The notes under the pieces were generated by a model. The model worked only from the letters and a program-made list of their open reading frames with translations. It made no database searches and had not been told where the DNA came from. A stretch of 64,000 bases of DNA from Desulfococcaceae bacterium HSG9 (GTDB lineage: Bacteria; Desulfobacterota; Desulfobacteria; Desulfobacterales; JAUCGF01): the NCBI GenBank assembly GCA_030378005.1, contig JAUCGF010000088.1:1-64000 (forward strand). The letters run 5' to 3'. Position 1 is the stretch's first letter. Every line of letters starts with the position of its first letter. Below are positions 25,301-33,195 of this stretch, piece after piece. The position numbers and the translations under genes are program-made.

Positions 25301-25316
25301 TGCAATTTATGTGCCA
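25301..25316 (-). promoter_or_regulatory. Sigma-54 promoter for the moaD-like/tctCAB operon
   Basis: On the minus strand TGGCACATAAATTGCA matches the -24/-12 consensus TGGCAC-N5-TTGC exactly, with the GG-to-GC spacing of 10 bp. It points at the moaD-like gene about 390 bp downstream, and the divergent neighbour is a sigma-54 activator. A start site near 25289 is expected, giving a long leader of about 385 nt. Confidence 0.8.
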
Positions 25317-25390
25317 AGCACATCACAACATGTAACCAATTGATTTTTAAGAATAATAAAAAATATAATTTTCAAAACGACTGTTTTTGT

Positions 25391-25423
25391 GCCTAATATT
25401 GGGCGCAATGACGAATATTGGGC
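25391..25423. promoter_or_regulatory. Candidate upstream activator sites (AATATTGGGC repeats)
   Basis: AATATTGGGC occurs at 25395-25404 and 25414-25423, spaced 19 bp (about two helical turns). The first copy extends to the near-palindrome GCCTAATATTGGGC. They lie about 80-105 bp upstream of the -24/-12 promoter, the usual enhancer distance for a bacterial enhancer-binding protein. A third partial copy, GCCTAATATTTTCCC, is at 25268. Confidence 0.55.
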
Positions 25424-25576
25424 TTGATTTTTTCATTTTTTGATGATATGTAGCGTAATCGTCTTATCACATAAGACGGGACAGATGTAAAGCGGAAAGC
25501 TGTTCCGCTTTTTCGCAGTGCAGCTATTAACGACGCGGGGCTGCCCATTTTAGTGATGAAAGGTGTATGCAAAGAT

Positions 25577-25677
25577 TGTAGGGTGCGTCAGGCCTCAGCC
25601 GTAACGCACCGAAATCATATCTCAAAATGATTTTTAATACTAACATGGTGCGTTACGCTACGCTAACGCACCCTACA
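25577..25677. repeat. Palindromic TGTAGGGTGCGT repeat
   Basis: TGTAGGGTGCGTCAGGC at 25577 and the complement ending ACGCACCCTACA at 25677 form a long imperfect hairpin, a common dispersed repeat type in bacterial genomes. The stretch 25466-25490 just before it (CACATAAGACGGGACAG) is a degraded end of the GGCTACC miniature family. Together they fill the gap in front of the sigma-54 activator gene. Confidence 0.6.
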
Positions 25678-25752
25678 TTTCTAATTTTTGAATAGGATAC
25701 AAGTTTTCTTATTCCTGAAACCCGAAACCTGACACTCGAAAGAGGATAAAAT

Positions 25753-27297
25753 ATGCGCTGGGATACAGCCACACGTTATCGAATACTTTTAGAAATCAAC
25801 AATGCCGCGGTCACTCACACCAGCCCTGAAGGGCTGTTTAAAGTTTTGGCGGATGAACTCATAAAGCATTTTTCTTACGACCGCCTGAGCATCAACCTCT
25901 ATGATGTTGACTCACAGTCGTTAAGCTATTTTACGGCTGCCCATGGAATTAATCCTGAAGGCATTTCCTGCAAAAACAGCCGGCCCTTGGCCAAAGGCGC
26001 TATCAGCCGGATGGCTATCCAATCGCGCCAGCCGGTGATCATTGATGATTTAAGCCGCTACACCGACCGTTCTTCAATCGGGTCAATGGTAAAAGCCGGC
26101 CTGAATGCCACAATGGCCTTTCCGTTAATCATTCGTAACCGGGTGTCAGGCTCGATTCATTTTTCTTTCAAAAAAACGCCGAATCACATCTCGGAATTGA
26201 CCGAAGTGCTTACCGACGTATCGAAACAAGCGGCGATTGCGGTGGACAACATGCTGGCCTACATGCACCTCAAAAAGGTCAATGTCGATCTGGAGCGCGA
26301 GAAGCGTTACCTCATGGCCAGTACGGACGAATACAAACAAGAAGACTTTTTTGTCGCTTCACCGGCCATGAATGAGGTTATGAACCTGGTTGAACGGTCG
26401 GCGGATTCCGACGCCGCTATTCTGATTACCGGTGAGACAGGCACTGGCAAGGATTATCTGGCCCGTCGCATTCATAATTTAAGTTTTCGCAAAGAGCATC
26501 TGTTTGTCAAAGTCAACTGTCCGGCCTTGGCATCCTCACTTTTTGAAAGCGAACTTTTCGGCCATGCCAAGGGGGCCTTCACCGGTGCGGAATTTAAAAG
26601 AATCGGACGTTTTGAACTGGCCAACGGCGGGACGATCTTTTTAGACGAAGTGGGTGAGTTGCCTATCAGTCTGCAAGCCAAGTTGCTGCATGTGCTTCAA
26701 GATAAACAATTCGAGCGGGTGGGCGACAGCCAATCGGTAAAAATCGATTTCCGCGTGATTGCGGCTTCCAATCAAAATCTTGAGGAAAGCATCCGTGACG
26801 GCCATTTTCGTGAGGACCTCTTTTACCGGCTGCATATCGTGAATATCCATGTTCCGCCATTGCGGCGAAGACAAGAAGACATCCCCCTGTTAATGGAAAA
26901 ACTCACACGGCTTCAAGCTCTGAAAACCAACCGCCAGGAGCCGTTCTACACGGACGGCGCATTGGCTAAATTAGGGGCTTATAAATGGCCGGGCAACATT
27001 CGGGAATTGAAAAACCTTGTCAAACGGATGGTGATTCTTCGGCCGGGTGAAAAAATCACAGGAGAAGATATTGATATGATTCTCGGCAGTTCCACCCCTG
27101 AGCATCAAACGCGCCAGACCGACATCGCCCCGCTGGCCGAGGCTGAACGTCAACATATTATCCAGGCGTTAATTAAAACACGGGGCGTTGTGGGCGGCGA
27201 AAAAGGCGCTGCCCGCCTTTTGGAACTTCCGCGTTCCACGCTTCAGTATCGGCTGAAAAAATTTGGGGTTAAACCTGGGGATTATGTCAAGGGTTGA
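25753..27297 (+). CDS. GAF-domain sigma-54-dependent transcriptional activator
   Basis: 514 residues. GAF sensor about 10-165 (FSYDRLSINLYDVDSQSLSY). The AAA+ domain, about 198-430, has ITGETGTGKDYLARRIHN (Walker A, with Asp where Glu is usual), FGHAKGAFTGAEFKRIGRF (intact GAFTGA sigma-54 contact loop), GGTIFLDEVGELP (Walker B) and DGHFREDLFYRLHIVNI (Arg fingers). A Fis-type HTH is at about 465-505 (GEKGAARLLELPRSTLQYRL). There is no receiver domain, so a small ligand binding the GAF domain is the likely signal (FhlA/NorR style). ATG 25753 follows AAGAGGATAAAAT. It is divergent from the tct operon and the obvious regulator of its sigma-54 promoter. Confidence 0.93.
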   Translation: MRWDTATRYRILLEINNAAVTHTSPEGLFKVLADELIKHFSYDRLSINLYDVDSQSLSYFTAAHGINPEGISCKNSRPLAKGAISRMAIQSRQPVIIDDLSRYTDRSSIGSMVKAGLNATMAFPLIIRNRVSGSIHFSFKKTPNHISELTEVLTDVSKQAAIAVDNMLAYMHLKKVNVDLEREKRYLMASTDEYKQEDFFVASPAMNEVMNLVERSADSDAAILITGETGTGKDYLARRIHNLSFRKEHLFVKVNCPALASSLFESELFGHAKGAFTGAEFKRIGRFELANGGTIFLDEVGELPISLQAKLLHVLQDKQFERVGDSQSVKIDFRVIAASNQNLEESIRDGHFREDLFYRLHIVNIHVPPLRRRQEDIPLLMEKLTRLQALKTNRQEPFYTDGALAKLGAYKWPGNIRELKNLVKRMVILRPGEKITGEDIDMILGSSTPEHQTRQTDIAPLAEAERQHIIQALIKTRGVVGGEKGAARLLELPRSTLQYRLKKFGVKPGDYVKG

Positions 27298-27431
27298 TGG
27301 AAAGCATTGGGGGATGTAAATGGAAGGGGGTAATTATAGAGGAAAGAGATATTCCGTTTACAAAATGCCTAAAGGAATGACTTTCGTGTTTCTGTAATTT
27401 GGGTATTTCTTGAATTTTAATAGCTGAAAAT

Positions 27432-27491
27432 TAGTAACGCCGCTAATCAGCCGTGCGGTTTTTTGCGTCGGCTGAATTAGCATTGTTAGTC
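27432..27491 (-). other. attC-like recombination site (a)
   Basis: Read on the minus strand: R'' GACTAAC (27491-27485), then GCTAATTCAGCCG (27481-27469), a loop, CGGCTGATTAGC (27453-27442) and GTTA near 27438. The two L arms pair over 12 bp with one extra T in the upstream arm, which imitates the extrahelical base of integron attC sites. The site lies at the 3' end of the preceding minus-strand gene, as in gene cassettes. R boxes match the consensus only partly, and no integrase is in the window. Confidence 0.45.
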
Positions 27492-28132
27492 GATTTTTTC
27501 CAATCTGCCTTTTCGAGTGATAAAAGCATCATTTCGTACATTTTTCTAACAGTAATGCTTCTTTGTGCTGTATGGTATGACTTAACTAACCACTGCTTTT
27601 TTGTTAATTTTATAGCACTTATTGGCATAGAATTAAGTTTTTCTTTGTGATCATCGAACATTGCAAGTTGATCTAACGTTCCAGCAGCAATTATGATTTT
27701 AGGTTTTAGTATTTGGATTTGAGATTTTACATCGTTAATAAATGCTTTTAAATTTTTGTAGTAATTATTGTCAATATGACTTGCACCACCTTTTTTATTT
27801 ACATTTATTACAGCAATATCTTTTAATGAATCTGCGACTGACCTCGCATTGAAATTCAACTCTTCTGGGCTAAGGTCATTCAAAAAACAATGCGAAATTT
27901 TTGCAACTGCCCCAAATGTGCTATGCCAATTTTTATATGAAAAGGGATTTGTTAAGAACTCTCTTAAGTCCCAATCTCCGCCACCATTCGTCTCCCGTAA
28001 AATCCATAAAATTCTGATTTTTGATTTAACATATCTACTCCAATCAACTGGGCCATCTGCAATAATTTCAGGGTCTTTTGTGCGAATAGATTGTATCAAT
28101 TGTTCATATTTTATTTTGTCTAGTTCCTGCAT
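27443..28132 (-). CDS. Hypothetical protein, weak uracil-DNA-glycosylase-like features
   Basis: 229 residues, Lys/Asn-rich. KIRILWILRETNGGGDWDLR, a KISHCFLNDL stretch, IAVINVNKKGGAS and LKPKIIIAAGTLDQLAMFDD loosely recall the UDG superfamily, in which LKPK-hydrophobic-x-G precedes a catalytic loop. I cannot confirm catalytic residues. ATG 28132 follows AAAAAGGATAAACA. The gene lies between two attC-like structures in the same orientation, so it looks like a mobile cassette. It is AT-rich relative to the tct region. DNA processing or defence is a guess. Confidence 0.5.
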   Translation of the reverse strand: MQELDKIKYEQLIQSIRTKDPEIIADGPVDWSRYVKSKIRILWILRETNGGGDWDLREFLTNPFSYKNWHSTFGAVAKISHCFLNDLSPEELNFNARSVADSLKDIAVINVNKKGGASHIDNNYYKNLKAFINDVKSQIQILKPKIIIAAGTLDQLAMFDDHKEKLNSMPISAIKLTKKQWLVKSYHTAQRSITVRKMYEMMLLSLEKADWKKSTNNANSADAKNRTAD

Positions 28133-28148
28133 TGTTTATCCTTTTTTC

Positions 28149-28249
28149 GACTAACGTTAAGCTAACTGGCGCAAAAGGGTGGAGGGAGCGATAGCGACCG
28201 GAACTCTTTTGCCGTCCGAGTTCAGTGCCGGGTTAGCCGTTTTATAGTC
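28149..28249 (-). other. attC-like recombination site (b)
   Basis: Minus-strand reading: GACTATA (28249-28243), L'' GCTAACCCGGC (28237-28227), a long imperfect hairpin with GCAAAAG/CTTTTGC, then L' GCCAGTTAGC (28170-28161), a 5-bp spacer and R' GTTAGTC (28155-28149). The inner part (AACTCGGACGGCAAAAG, TTCCGGTCGCTATCGCTCC) is shared with 49898-49940, and the L'-R' part resembles 53097-53120. It sits directly after the cold-shock-domain gene and just before the next gene, as a cassette junction would. Confidence 0.45.
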
Positions 28250-29021
28250 TTTCAACACATTCTGCCCATGTTCGCTTTCTATTTTTCTTAATGATAAATT
28301 TAACCTTCTCATTATTATTAAGGAAATTTTGATTTTGAATTTGTTTTTGATTAAAATAAACATCAGAAATTTCAGATGAATTACATGAGATAAAACCAAA
28401 TCCTTTGTTTGCATCAAAAAATTTTACTTTACCTTCATAGCATTGCTCGAAATAATTTGATTTTTCTAACGCTCTAATTTTTTTGTCATTTTTTTTGATT
28501 TCATTTTTTAAGATTTTAATTTCAGATGTTTGCATATTCAATTTTTTAACTTCAGATAATAGCATATTTTTTTGATTTTTAACTTTATCTTTATCTGGGG
28601 TAAGAATCTCATCTCTTAGTTTATGTAAACTAAGGATCTGTTTTTCAAGCCCCCCTTTTTCCCAAAATGATGAATTTCGTTTTCTTTGTTCTAAAATTTT
28701 TCTTTGCTTAGCAGTTTCTACAATAGCTCGCCCCATAGCGTCCAAAGTTTTTCTTGAGCCTTGTAAAAGCTCATAAGTCCTATCAGCAATTTGAATTGAT
28801 GTTGAATGCAAATCACACAATTCTTTAAAATTGAGAATATTTTTTTTTGTTTTTAACTGATTTTGAATATGTCCTTGGCGATTACATACTTCTTCAAGAA
28901 CTTGTTGATAGGAGTCTTCCCATCTTTTACGTTCAACAGCGACTTCTTTTTGGAGAGATTCTAATATTTCATTCGCAATACCAATTATTCCGCCTATTAC
29001 CAAACCTATTATCCACCACAT
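28242..29021 (-). CDS. Membrane-anchored coiled-coil protein with C-terminal cold-shock domain
   Basis: 259 residues. An N-terminal membrane segment (WWIIGLVIGGIIGIANEIL, about 2-20) is followed by a long charged helical region about 20-195 (coiled coil, rich in Lys/Glu). The cold-shock/OB domain, about 197-259, has GKVKFFDANKGFGFISC (RNP1 KGFGFI) and DVYFNQ (RNP2-like). Cold-shock proteins are normally about 70-residue soluble nucleic-acid binders; tethering one to the membrane through a coiled coil is unusual. It lies 18 bp downstream of the LRAT-domain gene on the same strand, so the pair forms an operon. Nucleic-acid sensing at the membrane is inference. Confidence 0.75.
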   Translation of the reverse strand: MWWIIGLVIGGIIGIANEILESLQKEVAVERKRWEDSYQQVLEEVCNRQGHIQNQLKTKKNILNFKELCDLHSTSIQIADRTYELLQGSRKTLDAMGRAIVETAKQRKILEQRKRNSSFWEKGGLEKQILSLHKLRDEILTPDKDKVKNQKNMLLSEVKKLNMQTSEIKILKNEIKKNDKKIRALEKSNYFEQCYEGKVKFFDANKGFGFISCNSSEISDVYFNQKQIQNQNFLNNNEKVKFIIKKNRKRTWAECVERL

Positions 29022-29039
29022 AGCAACACCTTAAATTTA

Positions 29040-30107
29040 TTAATTTTCTGGTAAACTTAATACCTGATCTATTGGATGAATTTCTTCTAATTCATTTCGT
29101 GTTTCTGAAATCATAATATTTAATGTCTGAGTCATTGATATAGTCTGCTTTACTCCCTGCTTACCAACCTTTACCATTTTTTCAGTTAACTGAGTGACGA
29201 TTTTATTATATATTTCGAAGATTTCTGGCGGTGGCAATTGTTTCTTTTTAACCAATTGATTCATCTGGTTCATTGCATTATCTAAAGCTAAACCGAAGCT
29301 TTCTGCGTTTAAACTGCATACGTTAGCAGAAACATCAATTTTATTTATACGTGCAAGTATAGCTTGACGTCTGACTTCAAGTTCACGCAATTTATATGAC
29401 AATTGTGATTCAAGATTTTTCTCTATAATATTAGCCTGTTCTTTAATTCTGTCTCTTTCTATTTCAAGCCTTTTAGCTTCTACTTTATAAGCATTAATTT
29501 CAACAATTATTCTTCCAAATGTTTCTAAAGGATTGAGTGCTTTTAACAGTGGTATCAGGCCACTACCCATTTCAACAGAGGGCAATACCTTACCTTTTGT
29601 TGGTTTAATGTGAATAATTGAATTTAATTTGTTTTTATTTCCCATTTTTATTTCCCCTTTATCATCTGTCCCATTTTTTGAGATTTGACTCTTTATAGAA
29701 TTCTCTTTAATATATCTCCTAACTTTAAAGATTTTAGCAATTGTTGGATTTATTGATTCAATCATTTCTTCAGTAAATTTTACCTGACCGCTTTCATGTT
29801 TATCAGTAATAGCCCAAGTACAAAAATGTTCACAATTATTGGCTTGTAAATCATACATACTTTCGCCGACTCTGGATAGAGATCTTTGTACAATTTCATC
29901 TCCCGAATATTTAATATCTACTATCGAATATTTTCTGATATAGATGTCAGATTCTCCAGCGAATTCGTCCAAAGATGTTATATTTATAGGGCCTTTGTTT
30001 ATATCATTTGAAAAACCATCATACTGAATAACGTTACCATTCCCATCATATATGCCATGATGAGTATAACCTGTTTTCCAAACGAATATGTGACTTCCTT
30101 TTTTCAT
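29040..30107 (-). CDS. LRAT/NlpC-type papain-fold protein with coiled-coil region
   Basis: 355 residues. The N-terminal ~110 residues match an LRAT-like papain-fold domain: HIFVWKTGYTHHGIYDGNG (catalytic His 16 or 17), VIQYDGF, ITSLDEFA and NNCEHFCTWA with the nucleophile Cys 92. Such domains act as acyltransferases, lipases or thiol hydrolases, often at membranes. Residues about 150-190 are polar. Residues about 215-260 are a strong coiled coil (KRLEIERDRIKEQANIIEKN). The C-terminal ~95 residues are helical with Gln/Met-rich segments and no known motif. The start lacks a ribosome site but lies 11 bp after GTTAAAT, which fits an attC R' box. It forms an operon with the cold-shock gene. Confidence 0.75.
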   Translation of the reverse strand: MKKGSHIFVWKTGYTHHGIYDGNGNVIQYDGFSNDINKGPINITSLDEFAGESDIYIRKYSIVDIKYSGDEIVQRSLSRVGESMYDLQANNCEHFCTWAITDKHESGQVKFTEEMIESINPTIAKIFKVRRYIKENSIKSQISKNGTDDKGEIKMGNKNKLNSIIHIKPTKGKVLPSVEMGSGLIPLLKALNPLETFGRIIVEINAYKVEAKRLEIERDRIKEQANIIEKNLESQLSYKLRELEVRRQAILARINKIDVSANVCSLNAESFGLALDNAMNQMNQLVKKKQLPPPEIFEIYNKIVTQLTEKMVKVGKQGVKQTISMTQTLNIMISETRNELEEIHPIDQVLSLPEN

Positions 30108-30118
30108 AATAATTTAAC

Positions 30119-30245
30119 GGCTAACCATGATTATCAGGTACTTTTGCCTGATAACACTGATAAAATGTGCTATTCGGGCATATCAGCTTTGATAATATGA
30201 TGATCAAGTGTTGTCCGTCCCTATTTGACATGTTTAAAATGCCTT
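30119..30245. repeat. Dispersed repeat GGCTAACCATGATTATCAGG, copy 1
   Basis: The block beginning GGCTAACCATGATTATCAGG recurs at 54347 and 54990, followed each time by related text (GATAAAGGTATTG.CC, CCCCATTCGACATATTTAAA). In all three places it borders accessory minus-strand genes. On the minus strand it ends GGTTAGCC-GTTAAAT, close to an attC L'-R' end, directly before the LRAT gene. Confidence 0.6.
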
Positions 30246-30387
30246 TGTTTATTTGTCAGGCTTTTATTGTTTCAAATCAGAAAAGATATGATAGGCCGGA
30301 TTCGATAAATCTGAATGTGTGTGTTGTTTTGTCCATAGTCTTATGATTTATCTTCTCTTTCTTTATCTATACTTTATCTATATCTTA

Positions 30388-30645
30388 ATGCAACTTCTGT
30401 GCCAACAATTCAGATTTGTTAAATCCCATGCTATACGCGGTTTTTCAGGGGGAACAACCATGCCATGTATCATAACAGGTCGTTTTGACTGTTTCATAAT
30501 CAGACAAATGAGTCATATTGATACATACAAATTGAAAAGCGGGATAAATATACCAATTTGAATCTATGAATTATCTGAACCTGATAAACTGACAAAGTCT
30601 AATCTGACAAAGTCAGTATTAACCTGAATTATTCATAAACATCGG
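30388..30645. repeat. Dispersed repeat, intact copy
   Basis: Matches 20467-20845 from ATGCAACTTCTGTGCCAACA to AACCTGAATTATTCATAAA but lacks the 152-bp insertion, so it serves as the empty site. No ORF with protein-like composition is present; the gap 30246-30768 contains only this repeat and unassigned AT-rich sequence. Confidence 0.7.
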
Positions 30646-30768
30646 ATAAGACTCTTGTGTCAGGTCGATGCTATAAAAATTTGAAAAAATCGTAAGTCAT
30701 CGCTTCCAGCCCGGAGGGTATCCGGCAATTTTTTAAATCTTAGCGATATTTTCTCATAATGCATTGCG

Positions 30769-31270
30769 TTATCCGGACAATTTTATCACGTCAGAGCATA
30801 GGTATCCTCTTATTTGTTCCGGCTTCCACTGTTTGTATTCTTTCCGGTCGCACCTTTTCCTATCTTTGTTTCCGCTTTCTTTATACATTTTAACGGCACG
30901 TTTGACAGTCGCATCAGCGTCCTTCAACAACCGGGAATCGGCGGTCAGTCCGACAATATACTTTGCATCATCGGTTTCTTCAATATGATCCATCACTTCA
31001 GGATATGAAAAATGTCCATCACCTCTAAATACAATCGATGTTTCAGGCTGTTTTTCACGAAGATAATCGACCATTCCCTTTACAATAGAACGCATCTCCT
31101 GACTGTCACCGCGTTTACCCGGTTTCAGGATTGTTGTAATCGATTCACCACTTAATCCTTCATAAACATGAAGAGGCATGTGACAGTGATTCCCATAGTA
31201 ACCGTTAAAAAGGCTTTGCCGCCGACCGCCGTGAACTTTATCTTCAGTATCATCAAAATCGATTACAATC
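30769..31270 (-). pseudogene. IS1380-family transposase, internal/C-terminal fragment
   Basis: One frame from about 31270 to 30769 encodes IDFDDTEDKVHGGRRQSLFN, CHMPLHVYEGLSGESITTIL, SIVFRGDGHFSYPEVMDHIE and YIVGLTADSRLL, the DDE core of IS1380-type transposases. The N-terminal third and the end are missing. It abuts the IS1-type relic at 31272, so the two elements recombined or one inserted into the other. Confidence 0.75.
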
Positions 31271-31271
31271 T

Positions 31272-31961
31272 ACAATCAATGATTAATAAATATTCGTATA
31301 CGTTTTTCGTGCAGCGCTTTATTTTTACTGAAAGAAAGCGTTTTTCGGACCAGACCGGGACATCTTTGTCGCCAGGTATTGTTAAAACGTTCAATATGAG
31401 ATGTTTTTCCGCTCTCTTTCGGAACCGGGCGCAGACGTTTTGAAGGTGGAATATTTTTATATGATTCCTGAAAATCACTATATATCACAGCACGTTTCCG
31501 GTAATCAGGAGGTGGAGACCGCCATAATTTCAGACAGGTTCAGTCAGACCTGTCCCCGAACGCGGCTCCGACAATCTGCCGGGTGTCCCGGTCTGTCGCG
31601 AGCCATATCCATACCCAGTGATCTTTCGATCCTGCAAACGACTGTAATTCGTCTGTTTCCACAACCGGACGTTTTTCCCTTTCAGCAATATCTGATGCAA
31701 CGGGCGGAATTTCTTTTTTTTTATTACAGATATCATCCTGCAGCGGCTGACATCGGCCAGCCTGGTGATTCCGCGCTGAGAGACACGCTCACGGAGTGGT
31801 TTTTCTATAAGCGCCTCCTTCATTTTTTGTTTTTTCTCCTGAATCACAAGTGTCCCGTAAAAACAGCAGGATTTACAGTGATACTTTTGTGCGCGCGCTT
31901 TTGTCAGTCCGTTTTTGCATATATCAGTGCCGCCGCATTTTTCACACGGTATGTTTATCAT
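31272..31961 (-). pseudogene. IS1-family transposase relic with frameshifts
   Basis: From ATG 31961 the frame starts with the zinc-finger of InsA (CEKCGGTDICKNGLTKARAQ, KYHCKSCCFYG). It then shifts frame several times around 31600-31500. The 3' part (31488-31276) has VIYSDFQESYKNIP, HIERFNNTWRQRCPGLVRKT and LSFSKNKALHE, the InsB catalytic C-terminus. More than the one normal IS1 frameshift is needed, so it is inactive. Confidence 0.75.
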
Positions 31962-32118
31962 ATATTTTTCCTCCTTTTTATATATTATAGGAAAGAAATT
32001 TTATCAGTCAAAAAAAAACCACTACCCCTTTTTTTTAAATTTATTTCGAAAAAGATTGCGAAAGGAAAATTTTTTATCCCTTTATTTTAGAGAGTTACAA
32101 CGATGATCGGGAATTGCT

Positions 32119-32177
32119 GCTATACTTACAGTTTAGCGGTGGCGGGTGCTAAACGCCAAACTGTAAGTTTGGCACTC
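32119..32177. repeat. Palindromic AACTTACAGTTTGGC-type repeat
   Basis: TACTTACAGTTTAGC and its inverted partner GCCAAACTGTAAGTTTGG form a hairpin like the inner part of the element at 6973-7055. It is one of several interspersed copies and has no coding capacity. Confidence 0.5.
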
Positions 32178-32218
32178 TTTGGAATTGTAAACAGGTGGAT
32201 GGAGGATGCCAATAAGTT

Positions 32219-32410
32219 CTACTCAATCCCCAGTCGCCGGTAAATCTCAGGCAATCGGCGGCGGGTTTCTTCCTTAACCTCTTCGTGCAAATGCCTGCCA
32301 TGGCTATCCATGGCCACAGTCAACGGTCAGAAATCCTTAACACGAAACTTATAGAGCGCTTCCGGATGAAGATGTTCCCAATAGACATCTTCCACTTCTT
32401 GAATCTGAAG
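32219..32410 (-). pseudogene. C-terminal remnant of an Fe-S hydro-lyase (class I fumarase/tartrate dehydratase beta type)
   Basis: Leftward from about 32410 the frame reads QIQEVEDVYWEHLHPEALYK, FRVKDF-stop-PLTVAMDSHG and HEEVKEETRRRLPEIYRRLG before a stop at 32219-32221. The AMDSHG and VYWEHLHPEALYKF segments resemble the end of the fumarase beta domain. An in-frame TGA at about 32327-32329 and the missing remainder mark it as a relic. Confidence 0.55.
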
Positions 32411-32419
32411 CGTTTCAAA

Positions 32420-32926
32420 TCCGCGCCCTGCACGGCATCATATCCGCGGAATTGCTCTGTCTGAACCCCGGTAAATACGGGATTTACGGGTATGACGATT
32501 CTCTGGACGGCGCGTATTCGCCTTACGCCGATTGCCGGTTTGAACTGCCTGAAACCGTGTCAGCTAAAATTCGCAGCCGCCTGATTCGTCTCGGCGACCA
32601 GATTGAAATCATGAACCGCAGTTTTAGACCTTCCGAAAATAAAAAAGACGATGACGCTGCTGCTAAGGAAAGTTATCACCCGTTTTTATTGGAAAAAAAT
32701 CGCTCTGCTGTGTCTCTTTCACAACAGCCGCAACCCGCTGGATCAAGACGATTATGAAGATATTATCGGACGCGGCAAAACTGTGCCTGCCATGATTTAT
32801 GAAGACGCCGACCCGGTAAAATCGCCGCTGGTGTTTGCCGATTCAGTTTTCTCATGGACAATTGAAGAATACCACCGGGACTCCGGCGGTTCTGCGGTGC
32901 GGAACGCTGTCAGTTCGGATCGGTGA
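32420..32926 (+). pseudogene. Unidentified degenerate coding region
   Basis: Two overlapping plus-strand frames (to 32757 and from about 32651 to 32926) have protein-like composition: GKYGIYGYDDSLDGAYSPYA, ETVSAKIRSRLIRLGDQIEI, then after a frameshift PLDQDDYEDIIGRGKTVPAM and KSPLVFADSVFSWTIEEYHR. They probably belong to one gene broken near 32650. I do not recognise the family, and no ribosome site is visible. Confidence 0.3.
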
Positions 32927-33106
32927 AAACTCAGAGAAATCATATCGGTCTGTCTATACGGACTTGTTTAAGATTTGAAATTTTCAGTCTGAAAACCGGC
33001 TATAGCCGGTTTGAAATTGAAAACCGAATTATCAGAGAGGCTGTCAGAGTTTATCTGACAAATCCTGTTTATGCTTTTTAATCAACTGCGTAAATCCTAT
33101 AGTATT

Positions 33107-33180
33107 CCAATTTTGGTTTTTCCAGATGACGCCCGCAAGCTGAAGCTCGCACTCCGCTAATCTGGAAAAACCAAAATTGG
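33107..33180. repeat. Miniature palindrome with perfect 20-bp ends, copy 1
   Basis: CCAATTTTGGTTTTTCCAGA (33107-33126) and its exact complement (33161-33180) enclose 34 bp. A diverged copy lies at 36934-37019. The preceding stretch 32927-33106 has a short inverted repeat (GAAAACCGGCTATAGCCGG at 32989) and no gene. Confidence 0.7.
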
Positions 33181-33195
33181 ATCAGTATAATGACA

